Of a stretch of DNA of 45,209 nucleotides, positions 16,117 to 24,498 are shown piece after piece. Numbering within the stretch: the first letter of the stretch is position 1; every line of letters begins with the position of its first letter. The stretch is from NCBI GenBank assembly GCA_964606975.1, contig CAZSGY010000011.1, positions 1 to 45,209 on the forward strand, given 5' to 3'. The position numbers and the translations under genes were made by a program. The notes beneath the pieces were generated by a model. The model worked only from the letters and a program-made list of their open reading frames with translations, was not told the origin of the DNA and ran no database searches. Source of the DNA: UBA8517 sp964606975 (lineage in GTDB: Bacteria; Patescibacteriota; Microgenomatia; UBA8517).

Positions 16117-17307
16117 ATGACATTTCATGGTAAAAAAACATTTCTACTTCTCGGTGTCTCCATAATCTTTTCATTGTTTGCGTTCACCAAAGATGTTTCG
16201 GCACAGACTTGCGGCAATCCCGAAGAATGCAACAAACTAATTGAGCAATATCAGCAGGAAATTACTAAACTTCAGGGACAGGCGACAACACTCAAAAATC
16301 AGATTGCCCAATTTGACACACAAATCAAATTGACAACTCTTAAGATTTCCCAAACGGAAGAACAAATTAAGATGCTTGGCGGGAGAATTTCACAACTCGG
16401 CGACTCACTGGTGGCGCTTACAGAAGCATTCAATTCCCGGGCTGTAGAAACTTATAAAATATCCAGATTTGAAAATAATTTGGCTTATTTATTAACCTCC
16501 CTGAACATAGGCGATGCGGTTAATCGCTTTCATTATTTGCAAAAAATTCAGGAAGAGGATCAAAATCTACTCAAGCGTCTCGAAGAGGCACAAACGACCT
16601 ATGAAGGTGAAAAAGCAGATCAGGAAGTTTTGCAAAAACAATTGAAAGCTCAGCAGGCCAATCTTAGCGCCCAAAAGTTAGCAAAAAATAATTTACTTTC
16701 CGCTACCAAGAATGATGAAGTAAAATATCAACAACTTTTGAGTCAGGCAAGAGCACAACTGGCAGCACTTAGAAACTTTGCATCCGCCAGAGGTGGTGGT
16801 ACAATCCCACACCAAGATTTATCAGATTCTTGGGGTAAATATTATAATCAAAGGGATTCAAATTGGGGAAACACCCTAATAGGACTTTCTTCGTACCCTG
16901 TTTGGGAGGTCGGGTGTCTTCTTACGTCATACGCCATGGTCTCAACTCATTTTGGTGGAAGTATCACTCCCGGAGAAGTTGCATCAAATGCCAGTAATTT
17001 CTTTTCTAATACCGCATATTTTAACTCTCCAGGTCCAAGTGCAAACGGACATTCCGCCTCTGCTCTAGAAAACCCGTCTTTAGATGATCTAAGGAACAGA
17101 TTAAACTCCGGTGCTGTAATTATTGCAGGTCTTTCTGCGGATGGTGGGCCATATCCTGCGCATTATTCAGATCACTGGGTGGTTTTGCGATCTGTCGATG
17201 GAGATTCTTTTAAAATAAACGACCCATGGTACGAGGGGGCAATGAACGTTTCGCTTAAAGATCATTATTCAGGCTGGACAATAATACAGGCTAGGGTCTA
17301 CAACTAA
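16117..17307 (+). CDS. Secreted coiled-coil protein with C39-like peptidase domain, probable FtsEX-controlled hydrolase
   Basis: A 396-residue secreted protein. The signal peptide ends near A29 (VSA-QT). Residues about 35-110 and 140-222 form a two-part coiled coil like that of PcsB/EnvC proteins, which dock on FtsX. The C-terminal domain (about 235-396) is papain-like, of the C39_2 type: YYNQRDSNWG, the nucleophile C267 in VGCLLTSYAMV, H353 in SDHWVVL and D369 in INDPW. Known partners of FtsEX carry CHAP or LytM domains, so the C39-like module is different. It lies 12 bases after ftsX, arguing for one operon and one function: cutting wall peptides during division (inference). A protease role cannot be excluded. 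Confidence 0.85.
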   Translation: MTFHGKKTFLLLGVSIIFSLFAFTKDVSAQTCGNPEECNKLIEQYQQEITKLQGQATTLKNQIAQFDTQIKLTTLKISQTEEQIKMLGGRISQLGDSLVALTEAFNSRAVETYKISRFENNLAYLLTSLNIGDAVNRFHYLQKIQEEDQNLLKRLEEAQTTYEGEKADQEVLQKQLKAQQANLSAQKLAKNNLLSATKNDEVKYQQLLSQARAQLAALRNFASARGGGTIPHQDLSDSWGKYYNQRDSNWGNTLIGLSSYPVWEVGCLLTSYAMVSTHFGGSITPGEVASNASNFFSNTAYFNSPGPSANGHSASALENPSLDDLRNRLNSGAVIIAGLSADGGPYPAHYSDHWVVLRSVDGDSFKINDPWYEGAMNVSLKDHYSGWTIIQARVYN

Positions 17308-17419
17308 TTCTCAAACACCCACGCGTTTTACATAATGTGCTATTATTAATCTATATATTCGCTATTTCATGTATAAACGTATAAGATAATACATATACAC
17401 GATGATCAGCAATTAATTC

Positions 17420-17435
17420 GGTGATTCGAATCACC
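17420..17435 (+). promoter_or_regulatory. 16-bp perfect palindrome before the TrpR-like gene (candidate operator, copy 1)
   Basis: GGTGATTCGAATCACC is a perfect inverted repeat seven bases upstream of the ATG at 17443. Its 14-base core TGATTCGAATCACC recurs exactly at 17897-17910 across the start of the next gene. The interval 17308-17419 before it is AT-rich, with TATAAGATAAT-like sequence around 17382-17393 that could be the -10 region. No other structure was seen there. Confidence 0.65.
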
Positions 17436-17442
17436 AGAGCAA

Positions 17443-17886
17443 ATGGCAAGAATATCTAAGTATCCGATTCTAAAGGAAGTATATGAAAAGATATTCGACT
17501 TGTTTCTGGAAACTTTTTTACAACTTAGATCTAAAAAAAGAGTGGCAAATTTTTTTGACGAATTCTTGACTCCCACGGAACAAATTATGCTGGCGAAGAG
17601 AATGGCTATAAGCTTACTCTTGGCTAAAAATTACAATTATCAGGACATATCAGACATATTAAAAGTCAGCAATGGAACGATTGCTGAGGTGTCTATGCAA
17701 TATTGGTATGGGAAATATTTAAAGTCTGTTGCTTTACAATTGGCAGAAAAAGATGAACTTAAAGACTTCTGGCTAGATGTAGCAGAGATGGTAACTTCTG
17801 TTGGGATGGTTGGCAGAAAGGGGACGGGTGGGTGGAGATATCTGAATAATGAAATTAAAAAGAGGCAGCAAAAGAATCCCTTTTAA
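17443..17886 (+). CDS. TrpR/YerC-type DNA-binding regulator
   Basis: All-helical protein of 147 residues matching the TrpR/YerC/YecD group. The region FLTPTEQIMLAKRMAISLLLAKNYNYQDISDILKVSNGTIAEVS (about residues 42-85, interrupted here only for description) holds the helix-turn-helix, with YQDISDILKVSNGTIAEV as its core. It is longer than E. coli TrpR (108 residues) because of a basic C-terminal extension ending in a Lys/Arg/Gln-rich tail. A palindrome lies just before its start and again at the start of the downstream gene, so autoregulation and control of that neighbour are likely (inference). The ligand, if any, is unknown; no trp genes are nearby. Confidence 0.85.
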   Translation: MARISKYPILKEVYEKIFDLFLETFLQLRSKKRVANFFDEFLTPTEQIMLAKRMAISLLLAKNYNYQDISDILKVSNGTIAEVSMQYWYGKYLKSVALQLAEKDELKDFWLDVAEMVTSVGMVGRKGTGGWRYLNNEIKKRQQKNPF

Positions 17887-17912
17887 CTTACTCTAATGAT
17901 TCGAATCACCGG
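17884..17912 (+). promoter_or_regulatory. Candidate operator copy 2 overlapping the start of the lamin-tail gene
   Basis: TGATTCGAATCACC at 17897-17910 is identical to 17422-17435 and includes the last two bases of the ATG. A TAACTT -10-like box (17884-17889) lies six bases before the ATG, so a bound regulator would cover the expected transcription start. Confidence 0.6.
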
Positions 17913-19014
17913 ACTAAAACTGTTGAATATAATTTCAATTTTAATATTATTTTCAGCTTTGTTTTTAGTCAGTTTTCCCGGTGTTGCGAATGCTCAGGTG
18001 GTGATAAATGAATTTCAAATAAGCCCCTCAACTAATCAATGGATAGAGCTTATTAATGTGGGAAGTGAGGAGGTTGATGTCTCAAAATGGATAATTGACG
18101 ATACCGAAAACAGTAATGCGAGTGCATACACAATTCCTGACGGTACGATTTTATTGCCACAAAAATGTATTTCGTTTAAAAGCAGCAGTTTTAATTGGAA
18201 CACATCAAGTGTTGACCAGGTAAGGTTGGTTTCACCTTCGGGTGTAGAGTCCTATTCATACTCCAAATCTCCTGGGGAAAACATAAGTATAGGCAGAATA
18301 CTCGATGGCCATGGTGATTTAGCGATTCTAAGTGTTCAAAGTAGAGACGCATATAACTCCAACGGGGAAAACTGTGTGGCAGAAACACCAACCCCTGTGC
18401 CGACCTCTACGTCAACAGCAGCGCCGACGCCGATGTCATATAAGGCTACCTATAAAATTAATGATCCCAAAGACGCTGGTGGGGCATCGATTAATGGTGT
18501 TCAGATTTATGTTGACGGAAATTATATTCACCATGAAGATAAAGAAACTTTATACTTTTATAACGGCCACGAATGCTATATGGGTGTCGATTGTAGTCTT
18601 GGTACACATACCATTAGCATGCGCAAGACCGGATACATGAGTTGGGAGGATACTCAAAATTTCTCTGCCGGACAGAATTTAGAGGTAAACCCCATTTTGG
18701 AAAAAGAAAATACGTCTACATCTACACCTTCTCCGGCAAAAACACCAACTCCGTCACCGATTCCTACAAAAACCCCCAAGCCGACAGTTTTTGAAAATAT
18801 GGCCAGTAGGAGCGCTTCGATTTCTTCATCATCCGGTGTTTTGGGGTTATCAATAAACAATTTTAAGTCCGCATCACCCTCACCAATACCCGCATCAAGC
18901 AAAAATAAAATATCCATTTTGCCCTTTGCACTGATATTTGGCGGATTCTGCTTTATCGCCCTTCCTATTTTTAGTATTATTAGAAATGGCAAAAAAAGCA
19001 CAGAGGCTATTTAG
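17896..19014 (+). CDS. Surface protein with lamin-tail and PEGA-like domains
   Basis: A 372-residue exported protein. The N-terminal signal peptide ends around ANA-Q (residue 33). A lamin-tail domain follows at about 35-130 (VVINEFQ, QWIELINVGSEEVDVSKWIIDD). After a Pro/Thr-rich linker comes a beta domain with PEGA-like features (about 185-270, INGVQIYVDGNYI, LGTHTISMRKTGY). A second Ser/Thr/Pro stalk (about 275-330) leads to a C-terminal transmembrane helix (about 340-362) with a basic cytoplasmic end. This suggests a wall- or membrane-displayed protein. It contains few Cys, and no sortase motif is seen. The palindrome at its start suggests control by the TrpR-like protein. Confidence 0.8.
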   Translation: MIRITGLKLLNIISILILFSALFLVSFPGVANAQVVINEFQISPSTNQWIELINVGSEEVDVSKWIIDDTENSNASAYTIPDGTILLPQKCISFKSSSFNWNTSSVDQVRLVSPSGVESYSYSKSPGENISIGRILDGHGDLAILSVQSRDAYNSNGENCVAETPTPVPTSTSTAAPTPMSYKATYKINDPKDAGGASINGVQIYVDGNYIHHEDKETLYFYNGHECYMGVDCSLGTHTISMRKTGYMSWEDTQNFSAGQNLEVNPILEKENTSTSTPSPAKTPTPSPIPTKTPKPTVFENMASRSASISSSSGVLGLSINNFKSASPSPIPASSKNKISILPFALIFGGFCFIALPIFSIIRNGKKSTEAI

Positions 19015-19408
19015 TCTTTGGTTACCGCCTCTTCTTTGGGCGGGAATGATTTTTAGGTTTTCATCCGGCAGCATTCCGGCTGCCTCGCAAGTCTATTGGT
19101 TGGATTTTTTAATTAAGAAAACGGGGCACGTAATCCTTTTTGCCATCCTGGCGATATTTTTTTACAGGGCGTTAATTGGTGAGGGGGTAAATCGCAAAAG
19201 AGCTGCCATCCTTGCTGTAATAATTTCATTTGCATACGGGGTAATTGATGAATTCCACCAGACGTTCACTCAAGGACGCGAAGCCAGGTTCAGAGACACA
19301 ATCATAGACGGGGCAGGCGCAGGTATCGCCATTTACTTTGTTTACAAATTTATTTCAAAGCTTCCGGAGGATTTACGTAATATGTTTTTGAAAATTGGTA
19401 TAAAATAG
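18986..19408 (+). CDS. VanZ-family membrane protein
   Basis: A 140-residue polytopic protein with four transmembrane helices (about residues 8-26, 46-62, 68-86 and 107-124). Family marks include LPPLLWAGMIFRFSS, the KxGHVILFAIL segment in helix 2 and AYGVIDEFHQTFTQGREARFRDTIIDGAGAGIA, the conserved VanZ core with D and E/FHQ. VanZ proteins are linked to glycopeptide and lipopeptide tolerance, but the biochemical role is unsettled. The start chosen is the ATG at 18986, which overlaps the previous gene by 29 bases and has a TATTAT box six bases upstream; the frame is open further upstream but without a better start. Confidence 0.88.
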   Translation: MAKKAQRLFSLWLPPLLWAGMIFRFSSGSIPAASQVYWLDFLIKKTGHVILFAILAIFFYRALIGEGVNRKRAAILAVIISFAYGVIDEFHQTFTQGREARFRDTIIDGAGAGIAIYFVYKFISKLPEDLRNMFLKIGIK

Positions 19409-19412
19409 CAGT
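19396..19412 (+). promoter_or_regulatory. Leaderless promoter of galE
   Basis: Extended -10 TGGTATAAA at 19396-19404, then eight bases to the ATG at 19413. It lies inside the end of the VanZ gene and is almost identical to the FKBP promoter. Confidence 0.65.
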
Positions 19413-20399
19413 ATGAGTAAAATTTTAGTAACAGGTGGTGCGGGGTACATAGGTTCGTTCATGGTTAGGGAGCTCCAGAAAAAAGGTTTCGAGCCAGTTA
19501 TATTAGATAATTTGTCCCAGGGACACGCAGAAGCTGTTAAAGACTTCAGATTGGAAAAAATAGATTTAGTATCGGAGAAAGAAAAACTTGATGCGCTTTT
19601 TACTTCAGAAAAATTTGATGGAGTAATACACATGGCCAGTTTTATCCAAATGGGTGAATCATATAAAGACCCGGCCAAATATTATTTAAATAATGTCTAC
19701 GGATTTATGAACCTTTTGGATTCCATGAGAAAAGGAAGCGTCAATAAAATAATTATCTCAAGCAGTGCGGGGGTCTATGGAAATCCAGTCAAGCTTCCGG
19801 TAGAAGAAGATGATCCTAAAAATCCTCTAAATCCTTATGGTGAAACAAAATACATATTGGAAAGAATGCTTGAAGATTACGACGCTGCTTATAATTTTAA
19901 ATTTATAAGCATTCGTTATTTTAACGCAGCCGGAGCTGCGCTTGACGGTTCAATCGGGGAAGATCATTTGGAAGAAAGCCACTTGATCCCCAATATTATT
20001 AAGAAGGCTCTCAATGGAGAGGAAATTGAAATATTCGGGAACGATTATCAGACCGCGGACGGGACAAATATACGTGATTATGTCCACGTCCTTGATTTAA
20101 CCGAAGCACATTCTATCGCAATGCAAAAACTTCTCGATGGTGGGAATAGCAATTATTACAATGCCGGTTCGGGCAGGGGCTACTCAAATAAAGAGATTCT
20201 AGACGCCGTTAAAAACGTAATTGGTGCCGAGCTTAATGTAAATTATGTACCCAGGCGGCCGGGGGATGCCGATGCTCTTTATGCATCGATTGAAAAAATA
20301 AAAAATGACTTTTCCTGGACCCCAAAATACGGTCTTAAAGAAATAGTTGAGTCTGCGTACGCCTGGCATAAAAATCACCCTCAAGGCTACAGCAGCTAA
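19413..20399 (+). CDS. galE: UDP-glucose 4-epimerase
   Basis: Short-chain dehydrogenase-type epimerase interconverting UDP-glucose and UDP-galactose (or N-acetyl forms). In 328 residues: NAD loop TGGAGYIGS (7-15), SSSAGVYG at about 116-123, and the catalytic Y142-x3-K146 in PYGETKYILE. The C-terminal substrate region contains IRDYVHVLDL and YNAGSGRGYSNKE. Along with galU and the rfb genes downstream it would feed the glycosyltransferase locus. Substrate range (Glc/Gal versus GlcNAc/GalNAc) cannot be set from the sequence alone. Confidence 0.93.
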   Translation: MSKILVTGGAGYIGSFMVRELQKKGFEPVILDNLSQGHAEAVKDFRLEKIDLVSEKEKLDALFTSEKFDGVIHMASFIQMGESYKDPAKYYLNNVYGFMNLLDSMRKGSVNKIIISSSAGVYGNPVKLPVEEDDPKNPLNPYGETKYILERMLEDYDAAYNFKFISIRYFNAAGAALDGSIGEDHLEESHLIPNIIKKALNGEEIEIFGNDYQTADGTNIRDYVHVLDLTEAHSIAMQKLLDGGNSNYYNAGSGRGYSNKEILDAVKNVIGAELNVNYVPRRPGDADALYASIEKIKNDFSWTPKYGLKEIVESAYAWHKNHPQGYSS

Positions 20400-20426
20400 T
20401 TTCTTCCACGAAATAGGCAGGCAATA

Positions 20427-20448
20427 TGTTAAGATAAAAATGGAAGGA
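20427..20448 (+). promoter_or_regulatory. Promoter and ribosome binding site of the CAP-domain gene
   Basis: Extended -10 TGTTAAGAT at 20427-20435 and a GGAAGGA Shine-Dalgarno at 20442-20448, eight bases before the ATG at 20457. Unlike most promoters here it leaves room for a short leader that carries the binding site. Confidence 0.55.
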
Positions 20449-20456
20449 ATAGTGCT

Positions 20457-21410
20457 ATGAAATTTATTAACACTTTAAAACATTTTTTTCTCCCTCACGA
20501 AACCAATAACCAAAAAGCTAAAATTCTGCATTCGGATAGCATCTTTGTAGTCGCTATTTTTTTGGTTGCGTTTCAAATAATACTTGGACTTACCGGAAAA
20601 ACTTTTCCCAGGGTATTGGGTTATGCGGCAAACATATCGCCCGAAGAAGTGGTCAGACTTACCAATGTCAAACGTGCAGAAAATGGACTGGCTCCATTGT
20701 CGTCCAACCCAACCCTTTCTCAGGCAGCTTTAGCCAAAGGTAATGACATGTTGGCAAAAGGCTATTGGGCACATTTTGCTCCTGACGGAACATCCCCTTG
20801 GAGTTTTTTCTTGAGTTTTGGCTATAAATATAAATATGCCGGCGAGAATCTCGCCCGCGATTTTTCCGATGCATCGTCTGCCGTGAATGCGTGGATGAAT
20901 TCACCGACTCATAGGGAAAACATATTAAATGCAAATTATCAGGAGATTGGCATTGGTGTAGTAGAAGGCAATCTTTTAGGAGTTGATACGACCATAATTG
21001 TTCAATTCTTCGGTACACCCCTGGAGGGGAATACTGCAGACATTCCCAAAGCAAAAGCACAAGCAGTTACCGAGACCTCACCCAGCCTACCCAAAATATC
21101 TCCGACTATTACACCGGTGCCGACATCCACTCCTGTCCCCACTTCCACCCCGACAATGGTTCCTGTACCTACCTTGCGCCCGCCGATAACCGACAATGGA
21201 AGTTCAGTTACTTTCGTTTCACCCTTCACTTCGACCAAAGGAGTGTCCCTTTTGGTGACAGGGATATTCATAATGATTCTGTCTATCGATTTCATCATTG
21301 TTAAAAGAAACCGGATTGTCCGCGTAGGAGGAAAAAATTTGGCTCATATAGCATTTCTTGGAATGATTCTGGCTGTTATATTAATATTAAAGGCAGGGCA
21401 AATTATTTAG
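20457..21410 (+). CDS. CAP/SCP-domain surface protein
   Basis: A 317-residue membrane protein. A first hydrophobic segment (about 30-48) is followed by a CAP domain (about 62-182). Family marks are LTNVKRAENGLAPLSSNPTLSQAA, the His-containing GYWAHFAPDG, AGENLA and SPTHRENILNANYQEIGIG. These give the paired His and Glu residues of CAP proteins, with His and Glu spaced as usual. A Pro/Thr/Ser stalk (about 200-232) leads to two C-terminal transmembrane helices (about 255-275 and 295-313). CAP proteins of bacteria are secreted and mostly of unknown activity. It sits between galE and galU, possibly as an acceptor or user of the surface glycan (inference). Confidence 0.87.
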   Translation: MKFINTLKHFFLPHETNNQKAKILHSDSIFVVAIFLVAFQIILGLTGKTFPRVLGYAANISPEEVVRLTNVKRAENGLAPLSSNPTLSQAALAKGNDMLAKGYWAHFAPDGTSPWSFFLSFGYKYKYAGENLARDFSDASSAVNAWMNSPTHRENILNANYQEIGIGVVEGNLLGVDTTIIVQFFGTPLEGNTADIPKAKAQAVTETSPSLPKISPTITPVPTSTPVPTSTPTMVPVPTLRPPITDNGSSVTFVSPFTSTKGVSLLVTGIFIMILSIDFIIVKRNRIVRVGGKNLAHIAFLGMILAVILILKAGQII

Positions 21411-21442
21411 GTAGTTTAAAATTAAGTATAGATAAACTTTAT

Positions 21443-21703
21443 ATGAAATCCTTCGTTAAACATCTTAGTCACTATCTGGTACTTTTTGGCATACTTTTGG
21501 CAGGGTTTAGCGGTTTGATTCTTTTTTCATACGATAAGTCTTTTCAGATAGCCACCGCTTTGGCGCTTGTTTTCTCGTATGCCAGTTGGGGGATAGTCCA
21601 CCATTATGTAGATAAAGATTTGCATTTGGAAACGGTGATAGAGTATCTGGTTGTGGCAATTTTGGGGTTTGTCATTATAGTTTCGTTGATAATACGGACA
21701 TGA
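21443..21703 (+). CDS. Small three-helix membrane protein
   Basis: Not recognised by function. The 86-residue product has three hydrophobic helices (about 10-28, 34-52 and 62-84). A HHYVDKDLHLETVIEY stretch between the second and third carries four His residues and several acidic ones, which could bind a metal or take part in helix packing (speculative). It is placed between the CAP protein and galU with short gaps. A TATAGA-type box lies ten bases before its ATG. Confidence 0.6.
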   Translation: MKSFVKHLSHYLVLFGILLAGFSGLILFSYDKSFQIATALALVFSYASWGIVHHYVDKDLHLETVIEYLVVAILGFVIIVSLIIRT

Positions 21704-21715
21704 TATACTACCGTT
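21701..21715 (+). promoter_or_regulatory. Leaderless promoter of galU
   Basis: Extended -10 TGATATACT at 21701-21709, then six bases to the ATG at 21716. It overlaps the stop codon of the small membrane protein gene. Confidence 0.65.
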
Positions 21716-22612
21716 ATGGCTATGAAACCTGTTAGAAAAGCAGTTATTCCGGCAGCCGGTTTTGGAACCAGATTTTTACCTCAGACGAAGGCCATGCCCA
21801 AAGAAATGCTTCCGATAGTCGATAAGCCCGTCATTCAGTATGTTGTTGAGGAGCTGGTGGATGCCGGTATAAAGGATATTATTATTGTCACCGGATACCA
21901 CAAACGCACAATCGAAGACCATTTTGATTTTCCCAACCTTGATCTAATCGAGAATCTAAAGATGGGTGGAGAAAAGAAAAAACACCTTTTGGAGGAGGTT
22001 GAAAAAATTGCCAATATGGCAAATTTTGTTTATGTAAGGCAAAAGGGGCCGTATGGAAACGGCACCCCTCTTTTGAATGTTAAGCACTTGGTTGGTGACG
22101 AACCTTTTATTTACGCCTGGAGTGACGACTTCATTCAGGCAACCCCATCCCGTTTTAAACAACTTATAGATATTTATGAAAAATACGGCTCAAGCGTATT
22201 GGGTGGCATGAAGGCCACTAAAGATGAAGATTATGATCGTTACGGTTTTGCCGGAGGAGAAGAAGTCGAAGACGGTGTTATTAAAGCAAATGTAATTATC
22301 GAAAAACCCGGGAAAGAAAATGCGCCATCAGATCTGGCCACGGTTTCGGGGTTTTTGCTAACTCCCGATATTTTTAAATATCTTGAAAAAGCATATGCAA
22401 ATTTGGAAAGTGGCGCCGAGCTTTACTATAACGATGCTCTAAAACTCATGCTTCAGGATGGAAAAGAGGTCTATGCGGCAGAAATCAAGAATGGCAAATA
22501 TTACGATACAGGAAACAAACTCGAGTATTTGAAAACGGTTGTCGAGTTTGCCCTCAAACATCCTGACATGAATGGAAAATTCAGAGAATACCTCAAGTCT
22601 ATCGATCTTTAA
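21716..22612 (+). CDS. galU: UTP-glucose-1-phosphate uridylyltransferase
   Basis: Makes UDP-glucose from UTP and glucose-1-phosphate. The 298-residue product carries the GalU signature PAAGFGTRFLPQTKAMPKEMLPIVDKP (about residues 12-38), then IIVTGYHKRTIEDHFD, AWSDDF (metal/substrate Asp) and YYDTGNKLEYLKT near the C-terminus. The length is typical. It opens the rfb gene group: the next gene (rfbB) starts two bases after its stop. There is no separate glucose-1-phosphate thymidylyltransferase (rfbA) in the window, so either that lies elsewhere or this route uses UDP-sugars (inference). Confidence 0.95.
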   Translation: MAMKPVRKAVIPAAGFGTRFLPQTKAMPKEMLPIVDKPVIQYVVEELVDAGIKDIIIVTGYHKRTIEDHFDFPNLDLIENLKMGGEKKKHLLEEVEKIANMANFVYVRQKGPYGNGTPLLNVKHLVGDEPFIYAWSDDFIQATPSRFKQLIDIYEKYGSSVLGGMKATKDEDYDRYGFAGGEEVEDGVIKANVIIEKPGKENAPSDLATVSGFLLTPDIFKYLEKAYANLESGAELYYNDALKLMLQDGKEVYAAEIKNGKYYDTGNKLEYLKTVVEFALKHPDMNGKFREYLKSIDL

Positions 22613-22614
22613 TT

Positions 22615-24498
22615 ATGAAGTTACTTGTTACAGGTGCGGCAGGATTTATAGGCTCTAATTTTGTTCACTACTGGTTGGACAAATACCCGAATGATGAAAT
22701 CAGGGTGATAGATGCCCTGACCTATGCCGGTAATATTGAAAACCTCACTCCGATAATTAAAAAAATAAAATTTTTCGAAGCCGATATTAATGATCGGACA
22801 AAAGTTTCCGAGGCACTTTCCGGTGTAGATGCAGTTGTCCACTTTGCGGCTGAAAGCCACGTAGATAGAAGTATTTTTGATCCTGCAAAATATTGGCATA
22901 CGAACGTTCATGGCACCTTGACACTTCTCGAGGAGGCAAAACGCGCCGGTGTTAATCGTTTTCATCATATTTCAACAGACGAAGTTTATGGGGAGCTTCC
23001 CCTGGATTCTGACCTTAAATTTACAGAGAAGACTTCCTATTCTCCGAAGCCTGACAATGTCTATGCTCTGAGCAAAGCTGAAGCGGATAAAGTAGTTCTC
23101 GATTTTTATAGAGAAACAGACATGTATATTACAATTTCCAATTGCTCCAACAACTACGGCCCCATGCAGTTTCCGGAAAAGTTCATTCCGATTATTGTTA
23201 CAAATCTTATTGATGGAATTAAAGTTCCTGTTCATGGCGACGGGAGAAATGTAAGAGACTGGATACACGTGATGGATCACGCATCAGCAATCGATGCGAT
23301 ACTTCGAAAAGGCAGAAAGGGAGAAACATACTTGGTGGGAACAAACAATGACAGGAGCAACGCCTATATAGCAAAAAGAATTATTGAATTATACGGGGCC
23401 GAGGAATCTGCTATCAATCATGTGCCGGACCGCCACAGCAATGACAGGCGTTATGCCATTGATGCATCTAAAATAGTTTCAGAACTTGGATGGAAGCCTC
23501 AAATTAAACGTGAGGATTTTGACGACGGTCTTAGAGAAACAATCAATTGGTATAAAAGTAATCAAGATTGGTGGAGACCTCTTCTTGAGAAAAGAGACAT
23601 GGTATCCGATTCCACAAAAAAGCTTGTCGCTTTTATCTCCCTTGACAGAGTATCGGGTAAAACTAAATTTACTTTTGAGAGCGTCGGAAAAGGTGAGGCA
23701 AATCCGCGGGTTACGGAGTTAGACCGTAAAGATTTTCTCGAGGAAAACAAAATCAGAAGTAATATCGTGATGGAAAATTTAGCAAATAAATATTGGTATC
23801 AGAAAAGCTCATGGAGAATTAAAAAAGAACTCGCAAATTTATCCAAAGATCCATCTGCATTTGGATATGTTGAAGACTTAGCGAGCAGAGAGAACTATAT
23901 TAACGGATACAAAATCCTGTCCCTTAAAAAGGTTGAATATTCAGATCCTTCAAAATCGATCTATGGAATTGCAACATGGTTTGAGGTGAGTGAGAAAGGG
24001 AAAAAACACCTGGAAGGATTTTACTCATGGGGAAATGGACCGAAATCCGGATCGAAAATAATTTTACTTATTAAAAATGACAATAAAATTAGCCACGTAG
24101 CTTTATTGAGAGAGCCTAAATTTCCTACAGGGTCGGTTGAATATTCTCTTCCCGGGGGCTTTGCACGCCTGAACGAGGGTCTTTTGGATCTGATAATTAG
24201 ATCACTCGATAAAGAAATGGGTATCGATATTCTGAACAAGGACGCCAATATCGAGGAGATTACTTCTTTAGGAAGAATCCTTCCGGACTCTGGCATGACA
24301 AATAATAAACCTAGTCTTTATGCAATAACTCTTAAGTTGAAGAATAAATATGCAAATATAAAAATTAACGAGATGGTTGAGGAGGAAAAGGGTGTTGTTA
24401 TTTGGCCAGTAGCCAAAATAGCAGATCTCGTTAGCAGATGTGATGATTCTTATGTTTTGGCCGCTTTAGCCAGGTTGGAACATATGGAAAGGATTTAA
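22615..24498 (+). CDS. rfbB: dTDP-glucose 4,6-dehydratase fused to a degenerate Nudix-like domain
   Basis: A 627-residue fusion. Residues 1-331 are a complete RfbB-type nucleotide-sugar 4,6-dehydratase: GAAGFIGS (7-14), the catalytic T121-D122-E123 in ISTDEVYGE, Y150-x3-K154, and DRHSNDRRYAID further on. From about residue 345 a helical linker region leads to a Nudix fold (about 460-627). Its Nudix box (515-537) keeps G515, E521, R529, E534 and G536 but has S530 and K533 where the metal-binding glutamates usually are, so hydrolase activity is probably lost or altered. Such a fusion is unusual; the extra domain may bind or sense a nucleotide sugar (inference). The stop overlaps the next start (TAATG). 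Confidence 0.88.
   Translation: MKLLVTGAAGFIGSNFVHYWLDKYPNDEIRVIDALTYAGNIENLTPIIKKIKFFEADINDRTKVSEALSGVDAVVHFAAESHVDRSIFDPAKYWHTNVHGTLTLLEEAKRAGVNRFHHISTDEVYGELPLDSDLKFTEKTSYSPKPDNVYALSKAEADKVVLDFYRETDMYITISNCSNNYGPMQFPEKFIPIIVTNLIDGIKVPVHGDGRNVRDWIHVMDHASAIDAILRKGRKGETYLVGTNNDRSNAYIAKRIIELYGAEESAINHVPDRHSNDRRYAIDASKIVSELGWKPQIKREDFDDGLRETINWYKSNQDWWRPLLEKRDMVSDSTKKLVAFISLDRVSGKTKFTFESVGKGEANPRVTELDRKDFLEENKIRSNIVMENLANKYWYQKSSWRIKKELANLSKDPSAFGYVEDLASRENYINGYKILSLKKVEYSDPSKSIYGIATWFEVSEKGKKHLEGFYSWGNGPKSGSKIILLIKNDNKISHVALLREPKFPTGSVEYSLPGGFARLNEGLLDLIIRSLDKEMGIDILNKDANIEEITSLGRILPDSGMTNNKPSLYAITLKLKNKYANIKINEMVEEEKGVVIWPVAKIADLVSRCDDSYVLAALARLEHMERI

Noticed and set aside
17420..17435. TTCGAATC inside the palindrome as a tRNA T-arm
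   Set aside because: The loop would have six bases instead of seven, the G53-C61 pair is missing, and no acceptor or anticodon stem surrounds it. A symmetrical operator explains it better.
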